DNA from: an uncultured Clostridium sp.
GTDB lineage: Bacteria > Bacillota > Clostridia > Clostridiales > Clostridiaceae
Direction: 5' to 3'
Length of the DNA: 46,512 nt
NCBI GenBank assembly: GCA_934755305.1
Contig: CAKVLD010000020.1
Location: 1 to 46,512, forward strand
Shown one piece after another: positions 1 through 7,585 of this stretch. The stretch's first letter is position 1. Each line of letters begins with the position of its first letter. The notes under the pieces were generated by a model. That model saw nothing but the letters and a program-made list of their open reading frames with translations. It ran no database searches and was not told the origin of the DNA. A program made the translations under genes and the position numbers.

Positions 1-19
1 GAACAATGTGAATTATTAG

Positions 20-1231
20 CTAGAAGTACAGCATAGAAAGTTTGACTTTTTGTGTCCAAGATATTGACATAAGACCAATTTCAATCAATAATTGTTTGCG
101 TTTAGTCTTAGTTAATAAATGGATAATGTTTCTAAAAACTTGTCCTAAAATAAAATTTTTATTACATTGATATGTTGATTTTAGTGCTTTATCTTCATTA
201 TCAATAGCTATTGCTAAATCGGCATCCTTTTTTAAAAGAGATCCAATCATAGATAAATATATCGAAGCATAAAAATCTTGCTGTATAGCAATTGGCTTAG
301 TGCCTGAAAATTCTTCGATTTTTAAACTACTTTTTAATTCCTTATATTTAGATTCAATCCCCCATCTTAAAAAATAGAGTTCTTTAAACTTTGAAGTATC
401 AAGAGTTTCATCATATATATTAGTTACTAATGTTTCTGTTACTTCATCTGATAGTTTAACTTGTAGCACTCTTATTTTTCTTACCTCGCCTTTCACTTTA
501 TAGCTTAAAATAGAATCAGGACATTCTAATGATTTTGTAAGCTTAAAAGCTTTTGATACTCTCATTAGAAATAGTAACTTTTTAGAATTTAGATACTCAA
601 ACATATCATATGAGGGATATCCCCTATCAAAAATAACAATACTTTTTGGAGAAAATAATTTATCATGCATTTGTTCTATATGCTGTTTCGCAATAAGTCT
701 TTCACTTGTTCTATATTTAGTAATTCTAGCATCTACAATAATGTCATTTAGTACATCATATAAAGCTGACGCCGTCGCAACAGCTGTTCTTGTTTCATTT
801 TGATTACTGCTTAATCCAAAATATTCACCACATTCTTTTGTATCTGGTACTTGTAAACTAGTGCCATCAACAGCAAGAACATTAAACCCATTCCAAGTGT
901 TTAAATTTTTATTTAAGCTATAAAATTTAGTAACAAAAAGTCTGCATAATTCATTAAAAGCTTCTGGTGATATATTTTGCCTTGCTTTAGAAAATGCTTG
1001 TTTTGTTATTAATGGGAAACTTAAATATTTATGATTTTCAATAAAATCACTAATTTCAGAAGAAATAGATTTACGTAATGCAGAGCAAATAAAATGAACT
1101 GTATTAGAAAAGGATAACTTTCTATTTCGTGAGAAAGAATTTCCTAAACTGTATGCTTCTTTGTATTCATTAGAAGTGATTAAATTATTTGTTTCTTTTA
1201 AAATTAAGGATAGTAATTTAGTATTTTTCAT
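20..1231 (-). CDS. IS4-family DDE transposase
   Basis: Transposase of 403 residues that would cut and paste its own element. The DDE residues are visible: the first Asp in AVDGTSL, the second in IFDRGYPS, and the IS4 signature Y-(2)-R-(3)-E-(6)-K in YFLRWGIESKYKELK. Length and spacing are normal for the family and the frame is open, so it looks intact. It starts at ATG (1231) behind GAGG at 1244-1241. That Shine-Dalgarno sequence is one arm of a hairpin (1241-1271). It lies beside a group II intron and just upstream of a horizontally acquired-looking operon, but nothing indicates that it mobilised that operon. Family assignment is firm; activity is an inference. Confidence 0.92.
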   Translation of the reverse strand: MKNTKLLSLILKETNNLITSNEYKEAYSLGNSFSRNRKLSFSNTVHFICSALRKSISSEISDFIENHKYLSFPLITKQAFSKARQNISPEAFNELCRLFVTKFYSLNKNLNTWNGFNVLAVDGTSLQVPDTKECGEYFGLSSNQNETRTAVATASALYDVLNDIIVDARITKYRTSERLIAKQHIEQMHDKLFSPKSIVIFDRGYPSYDMFEYLNSKKLLFLMRVSKAFKLTKSLECPDSILSYKVKGEVRKIRVLQVKLSDEVTETLVTNIYDETLDTSKFKELYFLRWGIESKYKELKSSLKIEEFSGTKPIAIQQDFYASIYLSMIGSLLKKDADLAIAIDNEDKALKSTYQCNKNFILGQVFRNIIHLLTKTKRKQLLIEIGLMSISWTQKVKLSMLYF

Positions 1232-1240
1232 AATGTAAAA

Positions 1241-1271
1241 CCTCGCTACAAATTTATTTATCTATAGCGAG
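1241..1271 (-). promoter_or_regulatory. Hairpin sequestering the transposase ribosome site
   Basis: CCTCGCTA (1241-1248) and TAGCGAGG (1264-1271) are perfect inverted arms with a 15-nt AT-rich loop. On the minus-strand transcript the second arm contains the GAGG that serves the transposase start at 1231. A transcript entering from outside would fold this site away, a known way in which IS elements limit expression by read-through. A TTGACA lies further upstream (minus strand, about 1303-1298), but I could not pair it with a well-spaced -10. Confidence 0.55.
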
Positions 1272-1357
1272 GCTGCAAATTTTTCTACTATTGTCAAGGC
1301 TTTTTTGAAATTTTTTTATTTTTTTCTTAAGTTGACGACATTGTATGTACGGTGGTA

Positions 1358-3196
1358 GTGTGCCATGAAAGCTGTATAAACGATGAAGGAAGGCCCTTCG
1401 GTAGGAATTGAACAGGCAAGCCTACTAAACAACCTTAATGCTGCTATAACTAAAAGTTATGGTAGTGAGCGATTAAGGAAAAGGCTATGGAAAAAGAATA
1501 GTCATGTGGGATATATGAAGATGAACGAAAGTGAACCATTGAAGAAGTATCGAAAGCGTAAGACTTTAGCAAAACTTATTTTTCACCACTGGATAAGGAT
1601 GAGGATAGAAGACACCTGTAAAGCTGACTATCTGCTAAACGGTATTAAGATGGCATGAGCATATATTAGGCGTTTATATGGAACATGGGAACCTGCATAG
1701 TGATGGAAATTGAAAAGGTACAAGTTACAGAAAAACGAGACTGAAAGTAGAGAGGCACTATACAGGGGCGGAGATACTCGTAGTAGTAATGAAGTGACTG
1801 TAACAATCATGGAGCAAAGGGGTATCATCATTTCAGCTTGAAATCAAATAACAACTGGATAAACTAGGAGGATTATATGAAGGAAAGCAAACAATACAAT
1901 ATATCTAAGAAAGTAGTTCTAGAAGCATACAAAAGAGTAAGGCAAAACAAAGGAAGTGCTGGTATAGATGGAATAGATTTTGAAAAGTTCGAAGAAAATT
2001 TAAAAGATAACTTATATAAGATATGGAACAGAATGAGTTCAGGAAGTTATTTACCATCGCCAGTATTGGCAGTGAAAATACCGAAGAAAAATGGAGGAAC
2101 TAGAACTTTAGGAATACCAACTATATCAGATAGAATTGCACAAATGACAGCAAGGATGTACCTAGAACCAAAAGTAGAGCCAGTATTTCATAGGGATTCT
2201 TATGGATATAGACCTAATAAATCTGCTATAGATGCAATAGGTAAAGTAAGGGAAAGATGTTGGAGATATGACTATGTGATAGAGCTAGATATAAAGGGAC
2301 TTTTTGATAATATCGACCATGAATTACTCATGAAAGCTGTTGAATTACATACAGATGAAAAATGGTTGAAACTTTATATAAGAAGATGGCTTAAAGCACC
2401 TTTTGGAACAAAGGGAGGAAATCTTGCAGAAAGAAAATCCGGTACTCCGCAAGGAGGTGTTATAAGTCCAGTATTAGCAAATTTATTTTTACATTATGCT
2501 TTTGATGTATGGATGGAAAGAAATTATCCAACAGCTCCCTTTGCTAGATATGCAGATGATGCTATTATACATTGTAAATCAGAAAAGGAGGCAAAAGAAA
2601 TAAAAGACGCTTTAAATCAGAGAATGAAACAATGTAAATTAGAATTACATCCAGATAAAACAAAAATTGTTTATTGTAAAGATAAAGATAGAACTGAAGA
2701 TTATTCTAAAACTCAATTTGACTTCTTAGGATATACATATAAAGCTGTGTATATAAGATGTAGAGATGGAAAGTTAAGAAATAATTTCATAGCTTCAGCA
2801 AGTCAAAAAGCATGTAAAAATTTAAGAGATAAGATTAAAGGATTAAAATTACATAAAATGTCTGGAAGCAGTATAAATATTATTGCACAAGTAATAAATC
2901 CAATTATTAGAGGATGGATAAATTACTTTGGCAAATACAATGCATCAGCACTTAAGTACACTATTAAATGTATAGAGAACAGAATTTTAAGATGGGCTAT
3001 GAATAAATACAAGTACTTCCGTGGGCGTAGGCAACGAGCTGAAAAATGGCTCTCAGAATTAAGAAATAGAGAGCCAAAATTATTTGCACACTGGAGTTAT
3101 AGATAAATTGACATTGTTGAATGATAAGAGCCGTATGAAAGGAGACTTTCACGTACGGTTCTGGGAGAAGTTTGAGGTGAAATTCCTCTTACTTAC
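1358..3196 (+). mobile_element. Group II intron with maturase ORF
   Basis: The 5' end resembles the GUGYG intron start (GTGTGCC at 1358). About 500 bases of structured RNA (domains I-III) precede the maturase ORF in domain IV. Domain V is unmistakable at 3128-3161: GAGCCGTATG, a GAGA-capped stem, then ACGTACGGTTC. A domain VI-like hairpin (GAGG/CCTC) follows and the intron probably ends at the AC near 3196. The boundaries are estimates, because exon-binding sites and the branch A were not resolved. A small open frame at 1383-1658 lies in the ribozyme RNA and is not a gene. Confidence 0.82.
1877..3106 (+). CDS. ltrA: Group II intron reverse transcriptase/maturase
   Basis: Protein of 409 residues that helps its host intron splice and copies it into new sites. 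The RT domain spans roughly residues 15-300: the fingers motif IPTISDRIAQ, the catalytic Asp in ELDIKGLFDNIDH, SGTPQGGVISPVLANLFLHYAFD, and the YADD box in ARYADDAIIHC. The maturase X domain follows (GWINYFGKYNAS to RAEKWLSEL). No HNH endonuclease domain remains at the C-terminus, so retrohoming would depend on replication forks or nicked targets, as known for the short intron RTs. It starts at ATG behind AGGAGG. Catalytic motifs are intact, so it could still be active. Confidence 0.95.
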   Translation: MKESKQYNISKKVVLEAYKRVRQNKGSAGIDGIDFEKFEENLKDNLYKIWNRMSSGSYLPSPVLAVKIPKKNGGTRTLGIPTISDRIAQMTARMYLEPKVEPVFHRDSYGYRPNKSAIDAIGKVRERCWRYDYVIELDIKGLFDNIDHELLMKAVELHTDEKWLKLYIRRWLKAPFGTKGGNLAERKSGTPQGGVISPVLANLFLHYAFDVWMERNYPTAPFARYADDAIIHCKSEKEAKEIKDALNQRMKQCKLELHPDKTKIVYCKDKDRTEDYSKTQFDFLGYTYKAVYIRCRDGKLRNNFIASASQKACKNLRDKIKGLKLHKMSGSSINIIAQVINPIIRGWINYFGKYNASALKYTIKCIENRILRWAMNKYKYFRGRRQRAEKWLSELRNREPKLFAHWSYR

Positions 3197-3210
3197 TTGA
3201 CTGAGAGGTC

Positions 3211-3233
3211 GGTAGATAAAATAATTATCTACC
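3211..3233. repeat. 9-bp perfect hairpin after the intron
   Basis: GGTAGATAA (3211-3219) and TTATCTACC (3225-3233) pair perfectly across a 5-nt loop. There is no T-run on either side, so it is not a convincing terminator. It lies just downstream of the predicted intron 3' end and could be part of the intron target. Confidence 0.4.
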
Positions 3234-3409
3234 TCCTACTCGATTTGCGGAAAATTATATAAATTTTATTATTTTCTAAATCATACCTAAAATATCCATA
3301 TATTAATGAAAATATTTTTGTAGTGAAATGAAGGAAAAAGTTTATATAAAAAGGATAAAATAGTAATTTAATGCAAAAAAATATTATATAAAAGATTTGA
3401 AGAATATAC

Positions 3410-3437
3410 TTGAAAAAAATAATCTAACATTTATAAT
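3410..3437 (+). promoter_or_regulatory. Promoter of the carrier-protein operon
   Basis: TTGAAA (3410-3415), a 16-nt spacer and TATAAT (3432-3437) give a good vegetative (sigma-A) promoter about 60 nt before the lysW-like start. The intervening leader is A-rich with no obvious riboswitch or operator. I see no equally good promoter inside the operon. Apart from this promoter, the stretch 3234-3496 appears to be plain AT-rich DNA. Confidence 0.6.
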
Positions 3438-3496
3438 GTAGATGTAAATGAATAACAAAAAAACTAAAAAAAACTAAAAATATATGGAGGAAAATT

Positions 3497-3673
3497 ATGA
3501 AAAAAGTAAAATGCGTATCATGTAAAGCAGAATTCGAAATTGAAGAAGATGTAATGGAAGGGGAAATAGTAGAATGTTCTTCATGTGGTCAAGAACATGA
3601 AGTTGAAGTTAGTAGTAAAGGAGAAATCAGTGTAGCTTTAGCTCCAGAAATAGAAGAAACTTGGGGAGAATAA
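3497..3673 (+). CDS. lysW: LysW-like amino-group carrier protein
   Basis: Protein of 58 residues, easy to overlook because of its length. It opens MKKVKCVSCKAEFEIEEDV and has a zinc-ribbon pair C6-x2-C9 and C27-x2-C30, an acidic body (E/D-rich, few basic residues after 10), and the C-terminus ETWGE, close to the conserved EDWGE of LysW. In that family the C-terminal Glu gamma-carboxylate is joined to the alpha-amino group of a substrate, which then stays tethered and protected through several enzymes. ATG 3497 sits 6 nt after GGAGG. It is first in a ten-gene operon holding the matching ligase, kinase, reductase and releasing peptidase, which makes the call firm. The Thr in place of the usual Asp is a small variation. 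Confidence 0.95.
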   Translation: MKKVKCVSCKAEFEIEEDVMEGEIVECSSCGQEHEVEVSSKGEISVALAPEIEETWGE

Positions 3674-3675
3674 AA

Positions 3676-4554
3676 ATGCAAAAAAATGATGTAACACTTT
3701 GTGTAACAATTCTAAGAGAAGAAGAAAAAAGAATAGTAAAGTATTTACAAGAATTTGGCTTTAAGGTCAATATAGTTACAGATTCGAAAAAACTAGAAGT
3801 AGTAAATAGTGATTTTGATGAAAAGCAAGTTGCATTTATAAGATGTTTATCACAAAGTAGTGCTCTGAAAAGAGCTACTCTTTGTGAAATGTCAGGATTA
3901 GATGTAATTAATTCAAAGAAAGCTATTGAAATATGTACAAGTAAGATTTGCCAATCAATATTGTTTAAAAGATTTAATGTTCTTCAACCAAGGTATGAAG
4001 TTGTTTTTAATTCAAATGATTTTTATGAATTATTTGAAAAGTTTAATGGATGTTTTGTAATAAAACCATCTAGTGCATCCTGGGGAAGGGGAATTGCAAG
4101 AATTACAAGTAAAGAATGTTTAGACGTATGGTTAGCTGGCAGAGAAGCCTTAGATCCAGGAGAAAAGAATTTCCCTGTATTAGTTCAAGAGTTTGTTGAT
4201 AAGGGAAATTTTGATATTAGAGTGGTTGTTGTTGGGGATAAACCAATAGTTGCATTTAAAAGAGTATCAGAAGAAAATTGGAAAACTAATACTCACTTAG
4301 GTGCTGAAGTTGAACCAATAGAGATCAATAAAGATATAAATGAAATATGTAAGAAAGTAATAAATGTATTAGGAGAGGGGATTTATGGAATAGATTTATT
4401 TTATGACCATACTAGAAAGTGTTATTTAGTGTGCGAAGTAAATCAAAATCCAGAGTTTGCCCACTCATGGAAAATTCATAAAGTAGATGTAGCATATTAC
4501 ATCGCAAAATATATAGGTGAAAGAATTTTAAAGCTTAGGGAATATGCTTATTAA
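3676..4554 (+). CDS. lysX: LysX/ArgX-type carrier protein ligase (ATP-grasp)
   Basis: ATP-dependent ligase expected to join glutamate (or a close analogue) through its amino group to the C-terminal Glu of the carrier protein. It has 292 residues and the RimK-like ATP-grasp fold: Lys in FVIKPSS (K130), the glycine loop SWGRGIAR (135-142), DIR (180-182), an Asp in GIDLFYD (D240) and the metal site E254-x-N256 in EVNQNPEF. WKTNTHLGA aligns with the substrate loop of LysX. I start it at ATG 3676, 2 nt after the lysW stop, because the GGGGAG in the last lysW codons is correctly spaced; an upstream in-frame TTG at 3661 would overlap lysW. The exact amino acid substrate cannot be read from sequence alone; glutamate fits the rest of the operon. 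Confidence 0.92.
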   Translation: MQKNDVTLCVTILREEEKRIVKYLQEFGFKVNIVTDSKKLEVVNSDFDEKQVAFIRCLSQSSALKRATLCEMSGLDVINSKKAIEICTSKICQSILFKRFNVLQPRYEVVFNSNDFYELFEKFNGCFVIKPSSASWGRGIARITSKECLDVWLAGREALDPGEKNFPVLVQEFVDKGNFDIRVVVVGDKPIVAFKRVSEENWKTNTHLGAEVEPIEINKDINEICKKVINVLGEGIYGIDLFYDHTRKCYLVCEVNQNPEFAHSWKIHKVDVAYYIAKYIGERILKLREYAY

Positions 4555-4571
4555 AACTGGGAGGATTTATA

Positions 4572-5216
4572 ATGGCAAACAGTAGAATAGAAGAAAAGAA
4601 TTATTTTCCTAACTCCTTTGTATTATCTAGAATTCTTAATTCTGGAATAATAATGAGTATTGAAAAAAATGAAAAGGAATTGAAGGGATTAGAAAAAAGT
4701 ATAAAAAAAATAACAAAAAGTAAGTATGTTGTTTTATGTAATAGCTTTACAGGAGCTATTCATTGTGCACTTTGGGGACAAAATAAAGTATATGGTTCTT
4801 CTATAAATTTAAATGAAGCAACTGAACAAGAAAAGAAATTTATAAATTGGTTAGGAATTAACTTAAATATAAATGAAGGTGAAGATATAGGATATGAAAA
4901 AATCTCTATAAATTCACAAAACATAGATAAAATTGATGAGATGGTAAGCAGTAAAAAGGATAAAGCTAAAGTAATGGTACTGGATTTTACTGATGTTGGA
5001 TTCGGTCCATGTGCAGTAATTGCTACTGATGATGAACTTCTTTGGAAGAAAGCAGAAAGGCTTATAATATTTGGCGCATTTGATTTAAGAACAATGTGGA
5101 CACAAGAAGATGATGAAAAAGACCTTCAACCAGCAGCTCAATTTAATTATAGATTAAGCCCATTAGTTGCAGGATGCGTGAAATTATCTCTTTTAAGGAG
5201 GAATAATAAACAATGA
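4572..5216 (+). CDS. Shortened DegT-like protein lacking the catalytic lysine
   Basis: Protein of 214 residues, about half the length of a DegT/DnrJ/EryC1/StrS aminotransferase. Recognisable pieces are SKYVVLCNSFTGAIHCAL (compare the phosphate-binding NSGTAALHLAL of the family), FGPCAVIATDDELLWKKAE near the place of the GEGG strand, and QFNYRLSPLVAGCVKLSLL (compare NYRMSELQAA). Most of the large domain is missing, including the EDA(S/A) Asp and the PLP lysine, so it cannot be a transaminase by itself. ATG 4572 follows GGGAGG, and its stop overlaps the start of the full-length DegT gene (ATGA), implying coupled translation. I infer a non-catalytic partner subunit for that enzyme; a decaying duplicate is less likely because frame and ribosome site are intact. 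Confidence 0.72.
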   Translation: MANSRIEEKNYFPNSFVLSRILNSGIIMSIEKNEKELKGLEKSIKKITKSKYVVLCNSFTGAIHCALWGQNKVYGSSINLNEATEQEKKFINWLGINLNINEGEDIGYEKISINSQNIDKIDEMVSSKKDKAKVMVLDFTDVGFGPCAVIATDDELLWKKAERLIIFGAFDLRTMWTQEDDEKDLQPAAQFNYRLSPLVAGCVKLSLLRRNNKQ

Positions 5217-6532
5217 AGACAGATTTTGTAAATAAAATATTAGATTTACCATCAGAAAATTGGGTGGATGAAAAGTTAGCTTATGAAGGTGGTAAAGCTG
5301 TTATACCAACAGATTTAAGAAAGACTAAATTTCCTATTATAACTAAGGAAGATATAATACAAATGATGATTTCAATTCAACAAAATCAAGAAGAAGTCAT
5401 AGAAGAATTTACAGAAAAATATAGAGAATATGTTGGAGCTAATTATGCAATAGCAACATCTAGTGGAACATCTAGTTTACATCTTGCTTTGATTGGTACA
5501 GGAATTCAACCAGGAGATGAAGTTATATTGCCAGCATTTACCTTTATAGCTACTGCTCAAGCTGTTGTTGCAGCTAAAGCAATACCTATATTTGTAGATA
5601 TAGATCCTAAAACTTATTGTTTAGACCCTAATAAGGTTGAAGCAGCTATAACTAATAAGACTAAAGCTATTATGCCAGTACATGTTCATGGATTACCAGC
5701 TGATTTAGAAAAGCTACAAAATATATGTGATAAATATTCATTAAAGTTAGTTGAAGATGCATCACATGCACATTCTGCATCTATTAATTCAAGAAAATGT
5801 GGATCAATAGGGGATGCAGCAGGCCAAAGCTTAATGGCAGATAAGAATTTCCCTGTTGGAGGAGAAGGTGGAATAGCCTTTTTTAAAGATAAAGAAAGTT
5901 ACGAAAGAGCAAAGAAGTTCTTAGAGGATTCTGGAATTGATTATAATATGTCATGGGTAGCAGCTGCTTTTGGTATAAGTCAATTAGAAAGATTACCTTA
6001 CTATGATGCAATAAGACAAAGAAATGCTAAATATTTATCTGATGCTTTAAGTGAAACTAAGTTGTTTACAGCTCCTTATGTACCAGAAGGAAATGTGCAT
6101 AGTTATAATATGTTTAGAATAAAGATATCTCCTGAAAAGTTAGGACTAGATGATATAGAAGATTATAAAATAAAAGAAGCGATTCATATCTTGTTAGCCG
6201 AAGAAGGAATATACGCAAGAGAATGGCAAAACATGCCTATACCAGGTCATTTACCATTTAAAAATCGTATAGGTTTTGGAAACGGATATCCTTTCTCATT
6301 ATCAGAACGTAAGGATTTTGGATATGATATAAATAATTTCCCAGAAGCATTAAAAATGATAAGAACTACATTAGTTATTTGTAGAGAACTAAGATCCCCA
6401 ATAGAATATGAAAGAATTCAAGCATATGCATTAGCATTTAAAAAAATTGATAAAAACCCAGAAGTTATTCGTAAGATAGCTGAAGGACTAGATTCAAAAC
6501 TTCCATATGAAGGAGATGCTAGATTAGGATGA
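5213..6532 (+). CDS. DegT/DnrJ/EryC1/StrS PLP aminotransferase
   Basis: PLP-dependent aminotransferase of 439 residues, of the sugar/cyclitol type. Motifs: SSGTSSLHLAL (PLP phosphate), GDEVILPAFTFIATAQA, VEDASHAHSA with Asp182 for the pyridine nitrogen, and the Schiff-base lysine K211 in MADKNFPVGGEGG. This family aminates keto groups next to hydroxylated carbons, which fits a 6-keto-5,7-dihydroxy carrier-bound intermediate made by the operon's transketolase. LysW-dependent lysine and ornithine pathways use a different (class III) aminotransferase, absent here. ATG 5213 overlaps the preceding stop, with AGGAGG upstream; its own stop overlaps the start of the reductase gene. Family is certain; the substrate is inferred from context. 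Confidence 0.9.
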   Translation: MKTDFVNKILDLPSENWVDEKLAYEGGKAVIPTDLRKTKFPIITKEDIIQMMISIQQNQEEVIEEFTEKYREYVGANYAIATSSGTSSLHLALIGTGIQPGDEVILPAFTFIATAQAVVAAKAIPIFVDIDPKTYCLDPNKVEAAITNKTKAIMPVHVHGLPADLEKLQNICDKYSLKLVEDASHAHSASINSRKCGSIGDAAGQSLMADKNFPVGGEGGIAFFKDKESYERAKKFLEDSGIDYNMSWVAAAFGISQLERLPYYDAIRQRNAKYLSDALSETKLFTAPYVPEGNVHSYNMFRIKISPEKLGLDDIEDYKIKEAIHILLAEEGIYAREWQNMPIPGHLPFKNRIGFGNGYPFSLSERKDFGYDINNFPEALKMIRTTLVICRELRSPIEYERIQAYALAFKKIDKNPEVIRKIAEGLDSKLPYEGDARLG

Positions 6533-7584
6533 TGGAAACAGAAAATATAAAAAAGGTAGCTATTTTAGGTGGAAATGGATTCGCTGGAGGAGAAGTATAT
6601 AGAATATTAGCAAAACATCCAAACTTTCAGGTAGAATTTATGTCATCAGAATCTATGGCAGGTAAGCCAATTGATAAGTATAGTTTAGCTTATAGACATG
6701 AAAAAAATAAAAAACCATTAAAGTTTAAGAAAATATCAGAGCTAACAGAACATTATGATGTTATATTTTCTTGTTTACCAACTGGAGTTTTACCAAAATG
6801 TATAGAAGATATATATGATAAAGCTGATGTAATATTTAATTTGAGTGGAGATTATAGACTTGAAGATAGTAAAGAATTAGAAAAGTATTATCCTGAAACT
6901 CTAAATCAAAAGTTTAAAGTTGATAGTGAATATTACATTCCAGAGTTTGCAGAAATGAAGAAGGCAAAAGTTATAAATCTTCCTGGGTGTATGGCAGTAG
7001 CCTCTATATATTCTATTTATCCTTTATTAAGTAACGATTTAATTGAAGGAGCTATTATTACTGAAGCTAAGACTGGTTCAAGTGGAGCAGGTAAGTCAAC
7101 TAAAGAAGTACATGCAGAACGTTCAAATAATTTTAGACCATATAAAATTTTTGGCCATAGACATAAGCCAGAAATTGAATTTTGTTTTAAAAAATATTTA
7201 GGTAAAGAAATTGATTATCAATTTTCTGCTTTTAGTTTGGATTTACCAAGAGGAATAATGTCTGTATCATATACAAAATTAAAGGATGGAGTTAAGGAAG
7301 TAGATGTAAAAAAAGCTTTTTATAGTGCATATTCTAATAAACCATTTATCCAATACTTTAATTCTAAAGGAGGAAAATTCCCATATCCAATGATAAAGAC
7401 TGTTGTTGGAACTAATTATGCAGAAGTTGGTGTATATGTAGAAGGAAATAATTGTGTGACAGTAGTTAGTATAGATAATTTAATTAAAGGAGCAGCTGGA
7501 CAAGCGATTCAAGCAGCTAATATTTATTTTGGATATGATGAGACATTAGGGCTAAAACTTGAGTCAGAAGGGATGTGGCCATAA
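6529..7584 (+). CDS. lysY: LysY/ArgC-type acyl-phosphate reductase
   Basis: NADPH-dependent reductase that would turn the carrier-bound gamma-glutamyl phosphate into the semialdehyde. It has 351 residues. The Rossmann glycine motif GGNGFAGGE is near residue 14. The catalytic Cys is C154 in NLPGCMAVAS (NPGCYAT in ArgC), and the base is the His in GHRHKPEIE (about 210-212). The N-terminus overlaps the DegT stop (ATGATG gives two possible Met starts, 6529 or 6532). It belongs to the ArgC/LysY family and the neighbours decide for the carrier-protein (LysY) role. It looks complete and intact. Confidence 0.92.
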   Translation: MMETENIKKVAILGGNGFAGGEVYRILAKHPNFQVEFMSSESMAGKPIDKYSLAYRHEKNKKPLKFKKISELTEHYDVIFSCLPTGVLPKCIEDIYDKADVIFNLSGDYRLEDSKELEKYYPETLNQKFKVDSEYYIPEFAEMKKAKVINLPGCMAVASIYSIYPLLSNDLIEGAIITEAKTGSSGAGKSTKEVHAERSNNFRPYKIFGHRHKPEIEFCFKKYLGKEIDYQFSAFSLDLPRGIMSVSYTKLKDGVKEVDVKKAFYSAYSNKPFIQYFNSKGGKFPYPMIKTVVGTNYAEVGVYVEGNNCVTVVSIDNLIKGAAGQAIQAANIYFGYDETLGLKLESEGMWP

Positions 7585-7585
7585 T

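Larger units (their letters stand above)
1..1330 (-). mobile_element. IS4-family insertion sequence, left end outside the window
   Basis: The transposase at 20-1231 fills nearly the whole interval. Its 3' end lies 19 bases from the window edge, so the left terminal repeat cannot be seen. The right boundary is not defined; I place it loosely before the group II intron because I could not pair terminal repeats or find a target duplication. The coordinates are therefore approximate. Confidence 0.55.

Noticed and set aside
1383..1658. 91-residue plus-strand open frame upstream of the intron RT
   Set aside because: It lies within the ribozyme domains I-III, has no recognisable domain, and no ribosome site fits; it is structural RNA.
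3211..3233. Intrinsic terminator after the group II intron
   Set aside because: The stem is perfect but no T-run follows on either strand.
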